Positions 48,934 to 57,080 of a stretch of DNA of 60,235 nucleotides are shown here, in pieces. The first letter of the stretch is position 1; each line of letters starts with the position of its first letter. The notes under the pieces are model-generated. The model was not told where the DNA came from. It saw nothing but the letters and a program-made list of their open reading frames with translations, and searched no databases. The DNA is from Parvibaculum sp040882025 (GTDB lineage: Bacteria > Pseudomonadota > Alphaproteobacteria > Parvibaculales > Parvibaculaceae): positions 1-60,235 of the forward strand of contig NZ_JBBECC010000186.1 in NCBI RefSeq assembly GCF_040882025.1. The letters run 5' to 3'. The position numbers and the translations under genes are program-made.

Positions 48934-50319
48934 ATGGCCGGCAAATACGACTATGACCTTTTCGTCATCGGCGCGGGCTCGGGTGGCGTACGTGCGTCGC
49001 GCATTGCCGCCGGCTACGGCGCGAAGGTCGCCGTCGCCGAGGAATATCGTGTCGGTGGCACCTGCGTCATTCGCGGCTGCGTGCCGAAAAAGCTCTTTGT
49101 CTATGCGAGCCATTTCTCGGAAGATTTCGAGGAAGCGGCCGGCTTCGGCTGGACCGTTGGCGAGACTTCTTTCGACTGGAAGACCCTTGTTACAAACAAG
49201 GACAAGGAGATCGACCGCCTGAACGGCATCTATATTCGTAATCTCGAAAAGGCAGGCGTCGAAATCATCGCCAGCCGCGCGGTGCTGAAGGACAGGCACA
49301 CGGTCCATCTTGCGGGCGAGCACCGCGACGTGACGGCGGACAAAATCCTGATCGCCACCGGTGCGGCGCCGTTCCTGCCCGATATTCCGGGCATCGAGCA
49401 CGCGATCACCTCCAACGAGGCTTTTCACCTTGAGGAATTGCCGAAGCGTGTCGTCGTCATCGGCGGCGGCTACATTGCGGTTGAATTCGCCGGGATTTTC
49501 AATGGTCTCGGGGTCGAGACGGTGCAGCTCTATCGCGGATCGCTTTTTATGCGCGGTTTCGACGACGACCTGCGCGATCTTCTGGCGGAAGAAATGCGGA
49601 AGAAGGGCGTCGACCTCCGCATGAATTGCGACATCGTCGAGATCGCAAGAAAGGATGGCGAGCTCCGTCTGAAACTCACTGACGGGGACCTGATAAAAAC
49701 CGATTGTGTCATGTATGCGACCGGCCGCAATCCGAACACGACGGATCTGGGGCTTGAGGCCGCCGGCATAAAGCTGGGCAAAGCTGGTGAAATTATTGTC
49801 GACAAATATTCGAAGACCTCCATCGACAATATCTATGCTGTTGGCGATGTGACCGACCGCGCCAACCTGACGCCGGTTGCGATCCGCGAAGGCCACGCCT
49901 TTGCCGATACTGTCTTCGGCGACAAGCCGATCGCCGTCGATCACTCGGTCATTCCGACTGCGATTTTCTCGCAGCCCGAAATGGGAACCGTCGGCCTCAC
50001 CGAAGCGGACGCCCGCGACCGATATGATGAAGTTGACATCTACAAAACTGCTTTCCGCCCCCTGAAGGCGACGCTTTCCGGCTCGCGGGAAATGATCATG
50101 ATGAAGCTCGTCGTCGATCCGAAATCCGACAAGGTTCTCGGGGTCCACCTGATGGGGCCATCTTCCGGAGAATTGATTCAGGCTGTCGGCATCGCGGTGA
50201 CGCTCGGCGCCACCAAGGCCCAGTTCGACGCCACCATCGCCGTCCACCCGACGGCGGCGGAAGAACTCGTCACCCTCAAGGACAAGTGGCAGGCTCCGGT
50301 CGTCAAGGCGGCAGATTAA
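48934..50319 (+). CDS. gor: Glutathione reductase
   Basis: A 461-residue FAD enzyme that reduces glutathione disulfide with NADPH. The FAD motif is GAGSGGVRASRIAAGYGA, the redox-active pair Cys44 and Cys49 in GGTCVIRGCVPKK, the NADPH motif GGGYIAVEFAGIFNGLG with the following Arg in QLYRGS, and the C-terminal acid-base motif AVHPTAAEELVT with the catalytic His. The start ATG 48934 gives MAGKYDYDLFVIGAG. Last gene of the gabD-rpiA-gor unit. Confidence 0.95.
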   Translation: MAGKYDYDLFVIGAGSGGVRASRIAAGYGAKVAVAEEYRVGGTCVIRGCVPKKLFVYASHFSEDFEEAAGFGWTVGETSFDWKTLVTNKDKEIDRLNGIYIRNLEKAGVEIIASRAVLKDRHTVHLAGEHRDVTADKILIATGAAPFLPDIPGIEHAITSNEAFHLEELPKRVVVIGGGYIAVEFAGIFNGLGVETVQLYRGSLFMRGFDDDLRDLLAEEMRKKGVDLRMNCDIVEIARKDGELRLKLTDGDLIKTDCVMYATGRNPNTTDLGLEAAGIKLGKAGEIIVDKYSKTSIDNIYAVGDVTDRANLTPVAIREGHAFADTVFGDKPIAVDHSVIPTAIFSQPEMGTVGLTEADARDRYDEVDIYKTAFRPLKATLSGSREMIMMKLVVDPKSDKVLGVHLMGPSSGELIQAVGIAVTLGATKAQFDATIAVHPTAAEELVTLKDKWQAPVVKAAD

Positions 50320-50474
50320 CCTCACTTTCCCGGTCGCCGAGCGGGATCAAGGACTTAGGCTTCCCTTTAGAGCCCTTGTGGCCTATAACTCCGCTTTCCA
50401 TATGAGGAGCGTGCGACGCCGCCGGGCATGAGCCCCGAAGCGCGCGCGCCTTCTTGCGTTTCGGAGAGAAGACG

Positions 50475-51869
50475 ATGGCTGATACCTGGAAACCGGAGAG
50501 CTGGCGCGCAAAGCCTGCGAAGCATCTCCCGAGCTACCCGGATGCGGCAGCGCTGGCCGCTGTTGAAGAGCGCCTGCGCTCCTATCCGCCGCTCGTTTTT
50601 GCAGGTGAGGCCCGCAAGCTGAAGGCAGACCTCGCCGATGTCTGCGAGGGCCGTGCTTTCCTCCTCCAAGGCGGCGATTGCGCCGAGAGCTTCGCCGAAT
50701 TCTCCGCCGACAATATCCGCGACACCTTCCGCGTGCTGCTGCAGATGGCGGTCGTGTTGACCTTCGCCGCCTCCTCGCCGGTCGTGAAGGTCGGCCGCAT
50801 CGCCGGCCAGTTCGCCAAGCCGCGTTCTTCGCCCACCGAAACCATCGGCGACGTGACGCTGCCGTCCTATCTCGGCGACAATATCAATGGCATCGACTTC
50901 GACGAGAAGTCGCGTGTGCCCGATCCGGAGCGGCTGTTGCGAGCCTATTCGCAATCGGCTTCGACGCTGAATCTGATCCGTGCCTTCGCGCAGGGCGGCT
51001 ACGCCGACCTCGACTTCGTGCATCGCTGGAACCTTGGTTTCGTCGCCGACAGTTCGGAAGGCGCGCGCTATGAGGAGCTGGCGAACCGCATCACCGAAGC
51101 GCTCGACTTCATGCGTGCCTGCGGCGTCGACAGCGCGACGCAGCCGCAGCTTCATACGACCGAGTTCTACACGAGCCACGAAGCGCTGCTGCTCGGCTAC
51201 GAGCAGGCGATGACGCGTGTCGATTCGACGACGGGCGAATGGTACGACACCTCGGCCCACATGCTCTGGATCGGCGACCGCACGCGTCAACCCGATCACG
51301 CCCATGTTGAATTCCTGCGCGGCGTGAAAAACCCGATCGGCATGAAATGCGGCCCCTCGCTCGATCCGGAAGAACTGATCCGTCTCACGGACATTCTCAA
51401 TCCGAAGAACGAAGCCGGCCGTCTCACGCTGATCTGCCGCTTCGGTGCCGAGAATGTCGAAAAGCACCTGCCGCAGCTCATTCGTGTTATCGAACGCGAG
51501 GGCAAAAAGGTCGTCTGGTCCTGCGATCCGATGCATGGCAACACGATCAAGGCCTCGTCGGGCTACAAGACGCGGCCCGTGGATCGTATCCTTGCCGAGG
51601 TGCAGGCCTTCATGGCGGTTCACCGCGCCGAAGGCACGCATGCGGGCGGCGTCCATTTCGAGATGACCGGCCAGAACGTCACCGAATGCATCGGCGGCGC
51701 GCAGGCGATTTCGGAAACCGAACTCGGTGACCGTTACCACACCCATTGCGACCCGCGTCTCAACGCCAGCCAGTCGCTGGAGCTCGCCTTCCTGATCGCC
51801 GAAGGGCTGAAGAAGGAACGCATCGAAAACGCACGCGCGCAACCTGTTGCCGCTCTCGGCGCCTGGTAA
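50475..51869 (+). CDS. aroG: Class II 3-deoxy-7-phosphoheptulonate synthase
   Basis: A 464-residue plant-type (class II) DAHP synthase, first enzyme of the shikimate pathway. Conserved blocks: SWRAKPAKHLPSYPD, the metal Cys in LLQGGDCAESFAEF, HRWNLGFV, WIGDRTRQPDHAHVEFLRG, NPIGMKCGPS, WSCDPMHGNT, GGVHFEMTGQNVTEC and HCDPRLNASQSLELAF with the remaining metal ligands. GGAGAGAAGACG precedes ATG 50475; an earlier in-frame codon gives an unrelated start. No clear aromatic leader peptide is seen upstream. A terminator follows. Confidence 0.94.
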   Translation: MADTWKPESWRAKPAKHLPSYPDAAALAAVEERLRSYPPLVFAGEARKLKADLADVCEGRAFLLQGGDCAESFAEFSADNIRDTFRVLLQMAVVLTFAASSPVVKVGRIAGQFAKPRSSPTETIGDVTLPSYLGDNINGIDFDEKSRVPDPERLLRAYSQSASTLNLIRAFAQGGYADLDFVHRWNLGFVADSSEGARYEELANRITEALDFMRACGVDSATQPQLHTTEFYTSHEALLLGYEQAMTRVDSTTGEWYDTSAHMLWIGDRTRQPDHAHVEFLRGVKNPIGMKCGPSLDPEELIRLTDILNPKNEAGRLTLICRFGAENVEKHLPQLIRVIEREGKKVVWSCDPMHGNTIKASSGYKTRPVDRILAEVQAFMAVHRAEGTHAGGVHFEMTGQNVTECIGGAQAISETELGDRYHTHCDPRLNASQSLELAFLIAEGLKKERIENARAQPVAALGAW

Positions 51870-51890
51870 GACCGCGCACGGACAAAACGA

Positions 51891-51919
51891 AAAGGCCCGG
51901 TGAACAGCCGGGCCTTTTT
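51891..51919 (+). terminator. Rho-independent terminator after DAHP synthase
   Basis: aaaggcccgg / ccgggccttt, ten pairs with loop tgaacag, then TT. It also lies ten bases before the end of the convergent reductase gene and could serve both strands. Confidence 0.9.
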
Positions 51920-51928
51920 CTTTGTTCG

Positions 51929-52942
51929 TCAGCTCACCTTGATGAGCCGCCGCCCGAGATTCTCGCCCTCGAACAAGCCGATAAAGGCCGCCGCCGAGCC
52001 CTCGATCCCGTCCGAAATGTCTTCGGTGTAGACGAGTTTGCCGTCATGGATCCAGCCGGCCATCTCGGCCTGCGCCTCGCGGAACTGCTTGAAGTAGTCG
52101 AAGACGACGAGCCCCTCCATCCTGAGCCGATGCGTGATGAAGCGCGTCACGTTGCGAATGCCGCGGAGTTCGTTTTCGGCGCGGTTATATTCGCTGACCT
52201 GACCCGAAACGACGATGCGCCCGTGTTCCTTCATGTTCAAGATCGCGGCGTCGAGCATTTCGCCGCCCACATTGTCGAAATAGATATCGACGCCGCCGGG
52301 GCACGCCGCGCCGATCGCCGCCTTGAGGTCGGCGCCGCGATAGCTGAAGCATTCGTCGAAGCCGAGCCCTTTGACATAGTCGCACTTCTCCCGGGAACCG
52401 GCGATGCCGACGACATGTGCGCCCTTCATCTTTGCGATCTGGCCGGCCGTCGCACCCACAGGGCCCGCCGCCGATGAGATCAGCACCATGTCGCCTTCTT
52501 TCGGTTGCCCGAGATCGAGCAACCCGAAATAGGAGGTGAGGCCCGGAATGCCGAGCACCCCGATGGCCGCGGTCGGCCTGAGCTTGCCGTGATAGAGCGC
52601 GGGATCGAGCTTCTGGATGCCGCGCCCGTTCGAGATGGCACGCGTGACCCAGCCGAAGCCGCCGGTCACGCGGTCGCCAACGGCGAATTTCTCGTTGTTC
52701 GACGCCTCGACGATGCCGACCATCGCGCTGTCGATGGTATCGCCCACGGGCAGCGCGGCGGTGTAGCTGTCGCCCGAAAGCCACCCGCGCATCCCCGGAT
52801 CGACCGAGTGATGCTCGGTGCGAATGAGGAGTTCATGCTCGCCGATATCCGGCAGCGTAACCGCCTCCAGCCGGAAATTTTCAGGCCTCGGTTTGCCCTC
52901 GGGCCGCGAGGCCAGCACCCAGCGTTGCGCCTTTGTCGGCAT
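51929..52942 (-). CDS. NADP-dependent medium-chain reductase, copy 1 (LTB4DH-like)
   Basis: A 337-residue zinc-free medium-chain dehydrogenase/reductase of the leukotriene B4 12-hydroxydehydrogenase-like group, reducing enones, quinones or enals. The cofactor loop reads SSAAGPVGATAGQIAKMKG, followed by VGIAGSREKCDYVK and VDIYFDNVGG. YFKQFREAQAEMAGW and EGSAAAFIGLFEGEN are typical C-terminal blocks. ATG 52942 has GGGGAAGAAC upstream. It is the first of three paralogues in the order 51929, 53069, 54244, all on the minus strand. Confidence 0.9.
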   Translation of the reverse strand: MPTKAQRWVLASRPEGKPRPENFRLEAVTLPDIGEHELLIRTEHHSVDPGMRGWLSGDSYTAALPVGDTIDSAMVGIVEASNNEKFAVGDRVTGGFGWVTRAISNGRGIQKLDPALYHGKLRPTAAIGVLGIPGLTSYFGLLDLGQPKEGDMVLISSAAGPVGATAGQIAKMKGAHVVGIAGSREKCDYVKGLGFDECFSYRGADLKAAIGAACPGGVDIYFDNVGGEMLDAAILNMKEHGRIVVSGQVSEYNRAENELRGIRNVTRFITHRLRMEGLVVFDYFKQFREAQAEMAGWIHDGKLVYTEDISDGIEGSAAAFIGLFEGENLGRRLIKVS

Positions 52943-52962
52943 TGTTCTTCCCCGCAATCTTT

Positions 52963-53048
52963 ACGTCATTGCGAGGAGCGAAGCGACGAAGCAATCCAGC
53001 TCTTCATCTGTCGCTTTCTGGATTGCTTCGCGTTCGCTCGCAATGACG
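52963..53048. repeat. Dispersed palindromic repeat unit
   Basis: A long imperfect inverted repeat: left arm begins ACGTCATTGCGAGGAGCG and ends GAAGCAATCCAG, right arm begins CTGGATTGCTTCG and ends CGCAATGACGT, arms of 37 and 32 bases around a loop of about 18. This sequence type (CGTCATTGCGA...GCAATCCAG) occurs in many copies in diverse bacterial genomes. Here it sits between two reductase genes of the same strand, 20 bases from either end. Confidence 0.85.
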
Positions 53049-53068
53049 TTTCTCGATGAGCCGGCGTC

Positions 53069-54094
53069 TCAGACGACTTTGTCAGGTCCGATTTTCACCA
53101 GCATCTTGCCGAAATTGCCGCCGGAAAAGAGCTTGAGAAAAGCCTTCGGCGCGTTTTCGATGCCGTCTTCCACCGTCTCTTCCCAATGCATTTTTCCGCC
53201 TTTGATGAGCGGGCCCATCTCGGCAAAGAATTCCGGCAGGTGCTGGAAATAGTTGGAAACGATGAAGCCCTGCAGCCTGAGGCTCTTGCCGACGATCTGT
53301 ATGAGATTGGTCGGGCCGGGCCGGGGCTCGGTGTCGTTATACTGTTCGATCATGCCGCACATGGCGAGCCGCCCGTTCGGCCGCATCGAATTGATCGCCG
53401 CTTCGAGATGAGCCCCGCCGACATTTTCGAAATAAACGTCGATGCCCTTGGGGAACGCCTTGGCGACGGCCGCGGTGAGATCGCCGCAGGTCTTGTAGTT
53501 GATGGCCTTGTCGATGCCCGCGGTCTTTTCGAGCCACTTGCATTTCTCGTCCGAACCGGCCGAGCCGACGACATAGCAACCATGTGCCTTGGCGAGCTGG
53601 CAGACGACGGAGCCGACGGCGCCCGAAGCGGCGGAAACGAAAACCGTCTCGCCGTCTTTCAAATCCGCCACCTTGAAGAGCCCCGCCCATGCCGTCATGC
53701 CGGGCATGCCGAGCGTCCCGAGAAACGCCTCGATGGGTCCGAGCGAGGGATCGACCGGCGAGAAGCCCGCTGCCGGTGCCGTCGCATATTCGCGCCAGCC
53801 CAGCATGTGGTTGACATAAGTGCCGACCTTCAGCTTGTCGCTGTTCGAGGCCACCACCTGGCCGATCGCGCCGCCTTCCAGTGCCTTGCCGATCTGAAAC
53901 GGCGGCACATAGCTCTCCCGGTCCATCATGCGCCCGCGCATATAAGGGTCGACCGACATCCATATATTGCGCACCAGCACCTCGCCGTCGCCCGGCTGCC
54001 GGGCTTCGGCGCTGGCCAGTTCGAAATCGCTCTCCTTGGGCGTGCCGACCGGCCGCGCCTTGAGGCGGATTTCCTTCGAGATGAGATTTTGCAT
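53069..54094 (-). CDS. NADP-dependent medium-chain reductase, copy 2
   Basis: A 341-residue paralogue of the neighbouring reductases: IWMSVDPYMRGRM, TAWAGLFKVADLKDGETVFV, SAASGAVGSVVCQLAKAHG (cofactor loop), GSAGSDEKCKWL and VYFENVGGAHLEAAI. ATG 54094 is preferred to ATG 54109 because GGAGAACGCCCCC precedes it. This copy has the closest agreement with the curA-like group (curcumin/dihydro-reductase type), with MRPNGRLAMCGMI. Substrate not known. Confidence 0.9.
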   Translation of the reverse strand: MQNLISKEIRLKARPVGTPKESDFELASAEARQPGDGEVLVRNIWMSVDPYMRGRMMDRESYVPPFQIGKALEGGAIGQVVASNSDKLKVGTYVNHMLGWREYATAPAAGFSPVDPSLGPIEAFLGTLGMPGMTAWAGLFKVADLKDGETVFVSAASGAVGSVVCQLAKAHGCYVVGSAGSDEKCKWLEKTAGIDKAINYKTCGDLTAAVAKAFPKGIDVYFENVGGAHLEAAINSMRPNGRLAMCGMIEQYNDTEPRPGPTNLIQIVGKSLRLQGFIVSNYFQHLPEFFAEMGPLIKGGKMHWEETVEDGIENAPKAFLKLFSGGNFGKMLVKIGPDKVV

Positions 54095-54199
54095 GGGGGC
54101 GTTCTCCATTGAGTTTTCGTTGGAGGGACAGTAGCGGCCTTTCCGGCGGGGCGAAAGCCGCGCATGTGCCGGCGCTGCACAACGGGTTGTGAGGAATTG

Positions 54200-54226
54200 G
54201 ACGGGCGCGCTTTCGCCGCGCCCGTC
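54200..54226 (-). terminator. Terminator-like hairpin after reductase copy 3
   Basis: gacgggcgcg / cgcgcccgtc, ten perfect pairs with a seven-base loop, 17 bases beyond the stop of the third reductase gene. No T run follows on the minus strand, so it may act as an mRNA-stabilising end instead. Confidence 0.45.
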
Positions 54227-54243
54227 GCGTCATGCGCCTGTTT

Positions 54244-55242
54244 TCAGTCGAGCTGGATCATGCGTTTGCCGACATTGTCGCCGGCCAGAAGCCCGACCAG
54301 CGCCTTGGGCGTGTTTTCGAGCCCGGTCATGATGTCTTCCTTGACCTTGAGCTTGCCGGACGCGACCCAGCCCTGCAGCTCGGCCAGCGCCTTCTCGTGC
54401 TGGTCCTGGTAATCCATCACGATGAAGCCGCGCATGGTCAGCCGCTTGACGACAATGAGGCCGGGCACGCCGCGCGGCCCATGCGGCGGCGCTGCCCCGT
54501 CATATTGCGACACCGCCCCGCAACAGGCGATGCGGCCGAAATTGTTCATGCCGAACAGGCAGGCTTCCAGAATGTCGCCGCCCGTATTGTCGAAATAGAC
54601 GTCGATGCCCTTCGGCGCCGCTGCCCTGAGCGCCTTGCCCACGGGCGCGGCCTTGTAGTCGATGGCGGCGTCGAAACCGAGTTCGTCGGTCAGCAGCTTG
54701 CACTTCGCCGCTCCGCCCGCGATGCCGATGACGTGACATCCCTTGATCTTGGCGATCTGCCCCACGATCGACCCCACCGAACCCGCCGCCGCCGACACGA
54801 CGACCGTCTCGCCCGCCTTCGGCTGGCCGACATCGAGCAGCCCGAAATAGGCGGTCAGCCCGGCAATGCCATAGACGCTGAGGAGATGCGACAACGGCTC
54901 GAGCTTCGGCAGTTTGTTGACGGTCTTCGCCTTCAGCGCCGCATATTCCTGCCAGCCCGTATCGCCGAACACGAGGTCGCCCTTGGCAAATCCCGGTGCC
55001 TTCGATTCGACGACTTCCGACACCGAACCCCCGGCCATCACCGTCCCGGCTTCCACCGCCGCCCGGTAGGTCGCGCCCTGCATCCAGGCCCGGTTGGCCG
55101 CGTCGAGCGAAATGAGCCGCGTCTTCACCAGCACCTCGCCATCCTGCGGCGCGGGCACTTCGCCCTCGTGCAGCCGGAAATGGCTTTCGGCGAGCTTGCC
55201 GCTGGGGTTTTCGACCAGCAGAATCTGGCGGTTGACGGTCAT
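54244..55242 (-). CDS. NADP-dependent medium-chain reductase, copy 3
   Basis: A 332-residue third paralogue: NRQILLVENPSGKLAESHF, LTAYFGLLDVGQPKAGETVV, SAAAGSVGSIVGQIAKIKG (cofactor loop), VIGIAGGAAKCKLLTDELG and VYFDNTGGDILEA. The C-terminus has MRGFIVMDYQDQHEKALAEL. It lies upstream of the other two on the same strand, separated by a strong hairpin, so the three may be transcribed separately. All three lack the zinc-binding residues of alcohol dehydrogenases. Confidence 0.9.
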   Translation of the reverse strand: MTVNRQILLVENPSGKLAESHFRLHEGEVPAPQDGEVLVKTRLISLDAANRAWMQGATYRAAVEAGTVMAGGSVSEVVESKAPGFAKGDLVFGDTGWQEYAALKAKTVNKLPKLEPLSHLLSVYGIAGLTAYFGLLDVGQPKAGETVVVSAAAGSVGSIVGQIAKIKGCHVIGIAGGAAKCKLLTDELGFDAAIDYKAAPVGKALRAAAPKGIDVYFDNTGGDILEACLFGMNNFGRIACCGAVSQYDGAAPPHGPRGVPGLIVVKRLTMRGFIVMDYQDQHEKALAELQGWVASGKLKVKEDIMTGLENTPKALVGLLAGDNVGKRMIQLD

Positions 55243-55415
55243 GACGTGCTCTCCCTCGGAAATTGGCTGTTGGCGGGAAGCCTAGCGTCACGGATCGCCC
55301 GGCGCACCCCGAAAGCCCGTTCATCCGCGTACTATTGTGAGTGCGTCTCTCAACCGCTAGAAACACCGTTCCCGGCCCTATATATCCCCACAGAAGCTCC
55401 GGATTCCGCCACCCC

Positions 55416-57080
55416 ATGACCGACAAGCTCCGCATTGCGCTCGCCCAGTTGAACCCCGTCGTCGGCGACATCGCGGGCAATGTCGAAAAGGCCGTCGAGG
55501 CGCGCCGCGTCGCGGCGCTCGAAGGCGCGGACCTGATCGTCTTTTCCGAACTGTTCCTGACCGGCTACCCGCCGGAGGACCTCGTCCTGAAGCCGGCCTT
55601 CCAGCGAGCTGCGATGGCGGCGGCGGCCGAGCTTGCCCGCCACACGGCGGACGGCGGCCCGGCCATGTTGATCGGCACCCCCTGGGTCGAGGGCGGCAAG
55701 CTCCACAACGCGGTCCTCCATCTCGACAAGGGCGAGATCAAGGGCCACCGCTTCAAGGTCCACTTGCCGAACTATTCGGTCTTCGACGAGCCGCGCGTTT
55801 TCGCCGGCGGCCAGATGCCGGGCCCCTTCGACATTCGCGGCGTCCGCATCGGCGTGCCGATCTGCGAGGACATCTGGTATCCCGACGTCGTCGAATGCCT
55901 TGAGGAATCCGGCGCCGAATTGCTGCTGGTCCCCAACGGCTCGCCCTTCGACTTCGACAAGTTCGATGCCCGCATGCAGCTCGCCCTCGACCGCATTCGC
56001 GAAAGCGGTTTGCCGCTGGCTTACGTCAATCAGCTCGGCGGGCAGGACGAACTGGTGTTCGATGGCGCAAGCTTCGTCCTCAACGCCGATTTCTCGCTGG
56101 CGGTTCAGCTGCCGGCCTGGGAAGAAAGGATCGCGCTCACCGACTGGACGCGCACGGACAAGGGCTGGGTCTGCGCGCCCGGCGAAAAGGCCCTGGTGGA
56201 GGAGGGCGACGAAGCGCTCTATCTCGCCGTCGTCCAGGGCCTGCGCGACTATGTGCGGAAGAACCGCTTTCCGGGCGTCGTGCTCGGCCTTTCGGGCGGC
56301 ATCGATAGCGCGTTGGTCGCCGCCATCGCGGTCGATGCGCTGGGCGCCGAAAACGTCCACTGCGTCATGCTGCCCTACCGCTACACTTCGTCGGAAAGCC
56401 TGACCGATGCCGAGGCTTGCGCGAAGCTTCTCGGCACCCGCTACGACATCGTCCCCATCGAAGCCCCGGTCGCGGGTTTCACCACGGCGCTCGAAAATCT
56501 CTTCGAGGGCCGTCAGGCCGACACGACGGAGGAAAATCTCCAGTCGCGCACGCGCGGCGTCATCCTGATGGCGATCTCCAACAAGTTCGGCTCGATGCTG
56601 CTGACGACCGGCAACAAGTCGGAAGTCTCGGCCGGCTACGCGACGATCTATGGCGACATGAACGGCGGCTTCAATCCGATCAAGGATCTCTACAAGTCGC
56701 GTGTCTTCAGGCTGGCGCAGTGGCGCAACGAAAACATGCCGAAAGGCTGCGTCGGGCCGAAGGGCAGGGTGATCCCCGAACGCATCATCACGCGGCCGCC
56801 TTCCGCCGAATTGCGCCCCGACCAGAAGGACGAGGATTCGCTGCCGCCCTATGACGTGCTCGACGACATTCTCCATTGTCTGATCGAGGAGGAAATGTCG
56901 GCGCGCGAAATCGTCGAGCGCGGCCACGACCGCGATCTGGTCAAGCGGGTCCAGCACCTCCTCTACATCTCCGAATACAAGCGCCGTCAGGCCGCGCCGG
57001 GCGTGAAAGTCACGACACGCAATTTCGGCCGCGATCGCCGCTACCCGATCGTCAACGGCTTCCGGGACGTGGACCTGTGA
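55416..57080 (+). CDS. nadE: Glutamine-dependent NAD+ synthase
   Basis: A 554-residue two-domain enzyme, final step of NAD+ synthesis. The N-terminal nitrilase-like glutaminase domain has the catalytic triad Glu45 (FSELFLTGYPPEDL), Lys114 (FKVHLPNYSVFDE) and Cys150 (PICEDIWYPD). The C-terminal synthetase domain has the ATP loop SGGIDS at 293-298, followed by RGVILMAISNKFGSMLLTTGNKSE (in part LLTTGNKSE) and KDLYKSRVFRLAQW. ATG 55416 (MTDKLRIALAQLNPVVGD) is clearly the family start. The stop overlaps the GTG start of gltX. Confidence 0.95.
   Translation: MTDKLRIALAQLNPVVGDIAGNVEKAVEARRVAALEGADLIVFSELFLTGYPPEDLVLKPAFQRAAMAAAAELARHTADGGPAMLIGTPWVEGGKLHNAVLHLDKGEIKGHRFKVHLPNYSVFDEPRVFAGGQMPGPFDIRGVRIGVPICEDIWYPDVVECLEESGAELLLVPNGSPFDFDKFDARMQLALDRIRESGLPLAYVNQLGGQDELVFDGASFVLNADFSLAVQLPAWEERIALTDWTRTDKGWVCAPGEKALVEEGDEALYLAVVQGLRDYVRKNRFPGVVLGLSGGIDSALVAAIAVDALGAENVHCVMLPYRYTSSESLTDAEACAKLLGTRYDIVPIEAPVAGFTTALENLFEGRQADTTEENLQSRTRGVILMAISNKFGSMLLTTGNKSEVSAGYATIYGDMNGGFNPIKDLYKSRVFRLAQWRNENMPKGCVGPKGRVIPERIITRPPSAELRPDQKDEDSLPPYDVLDDILHCLIEEEMSAREIVERGHDRDLVKRVQHLLYISEYKRRQAAPGVKVTTRNFGRDRRYPIVNGFRDVDL

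Noticed and set aside
50402..50431. A nine-residue Arg-rich frame (MRSVRRRRA) as an attenuator leader of DAHP synthase
   Set aside because: No Trp, Phe or Tyr codons, no ribosome site and no terminator hairpin follow, unlike the leader at 58481.
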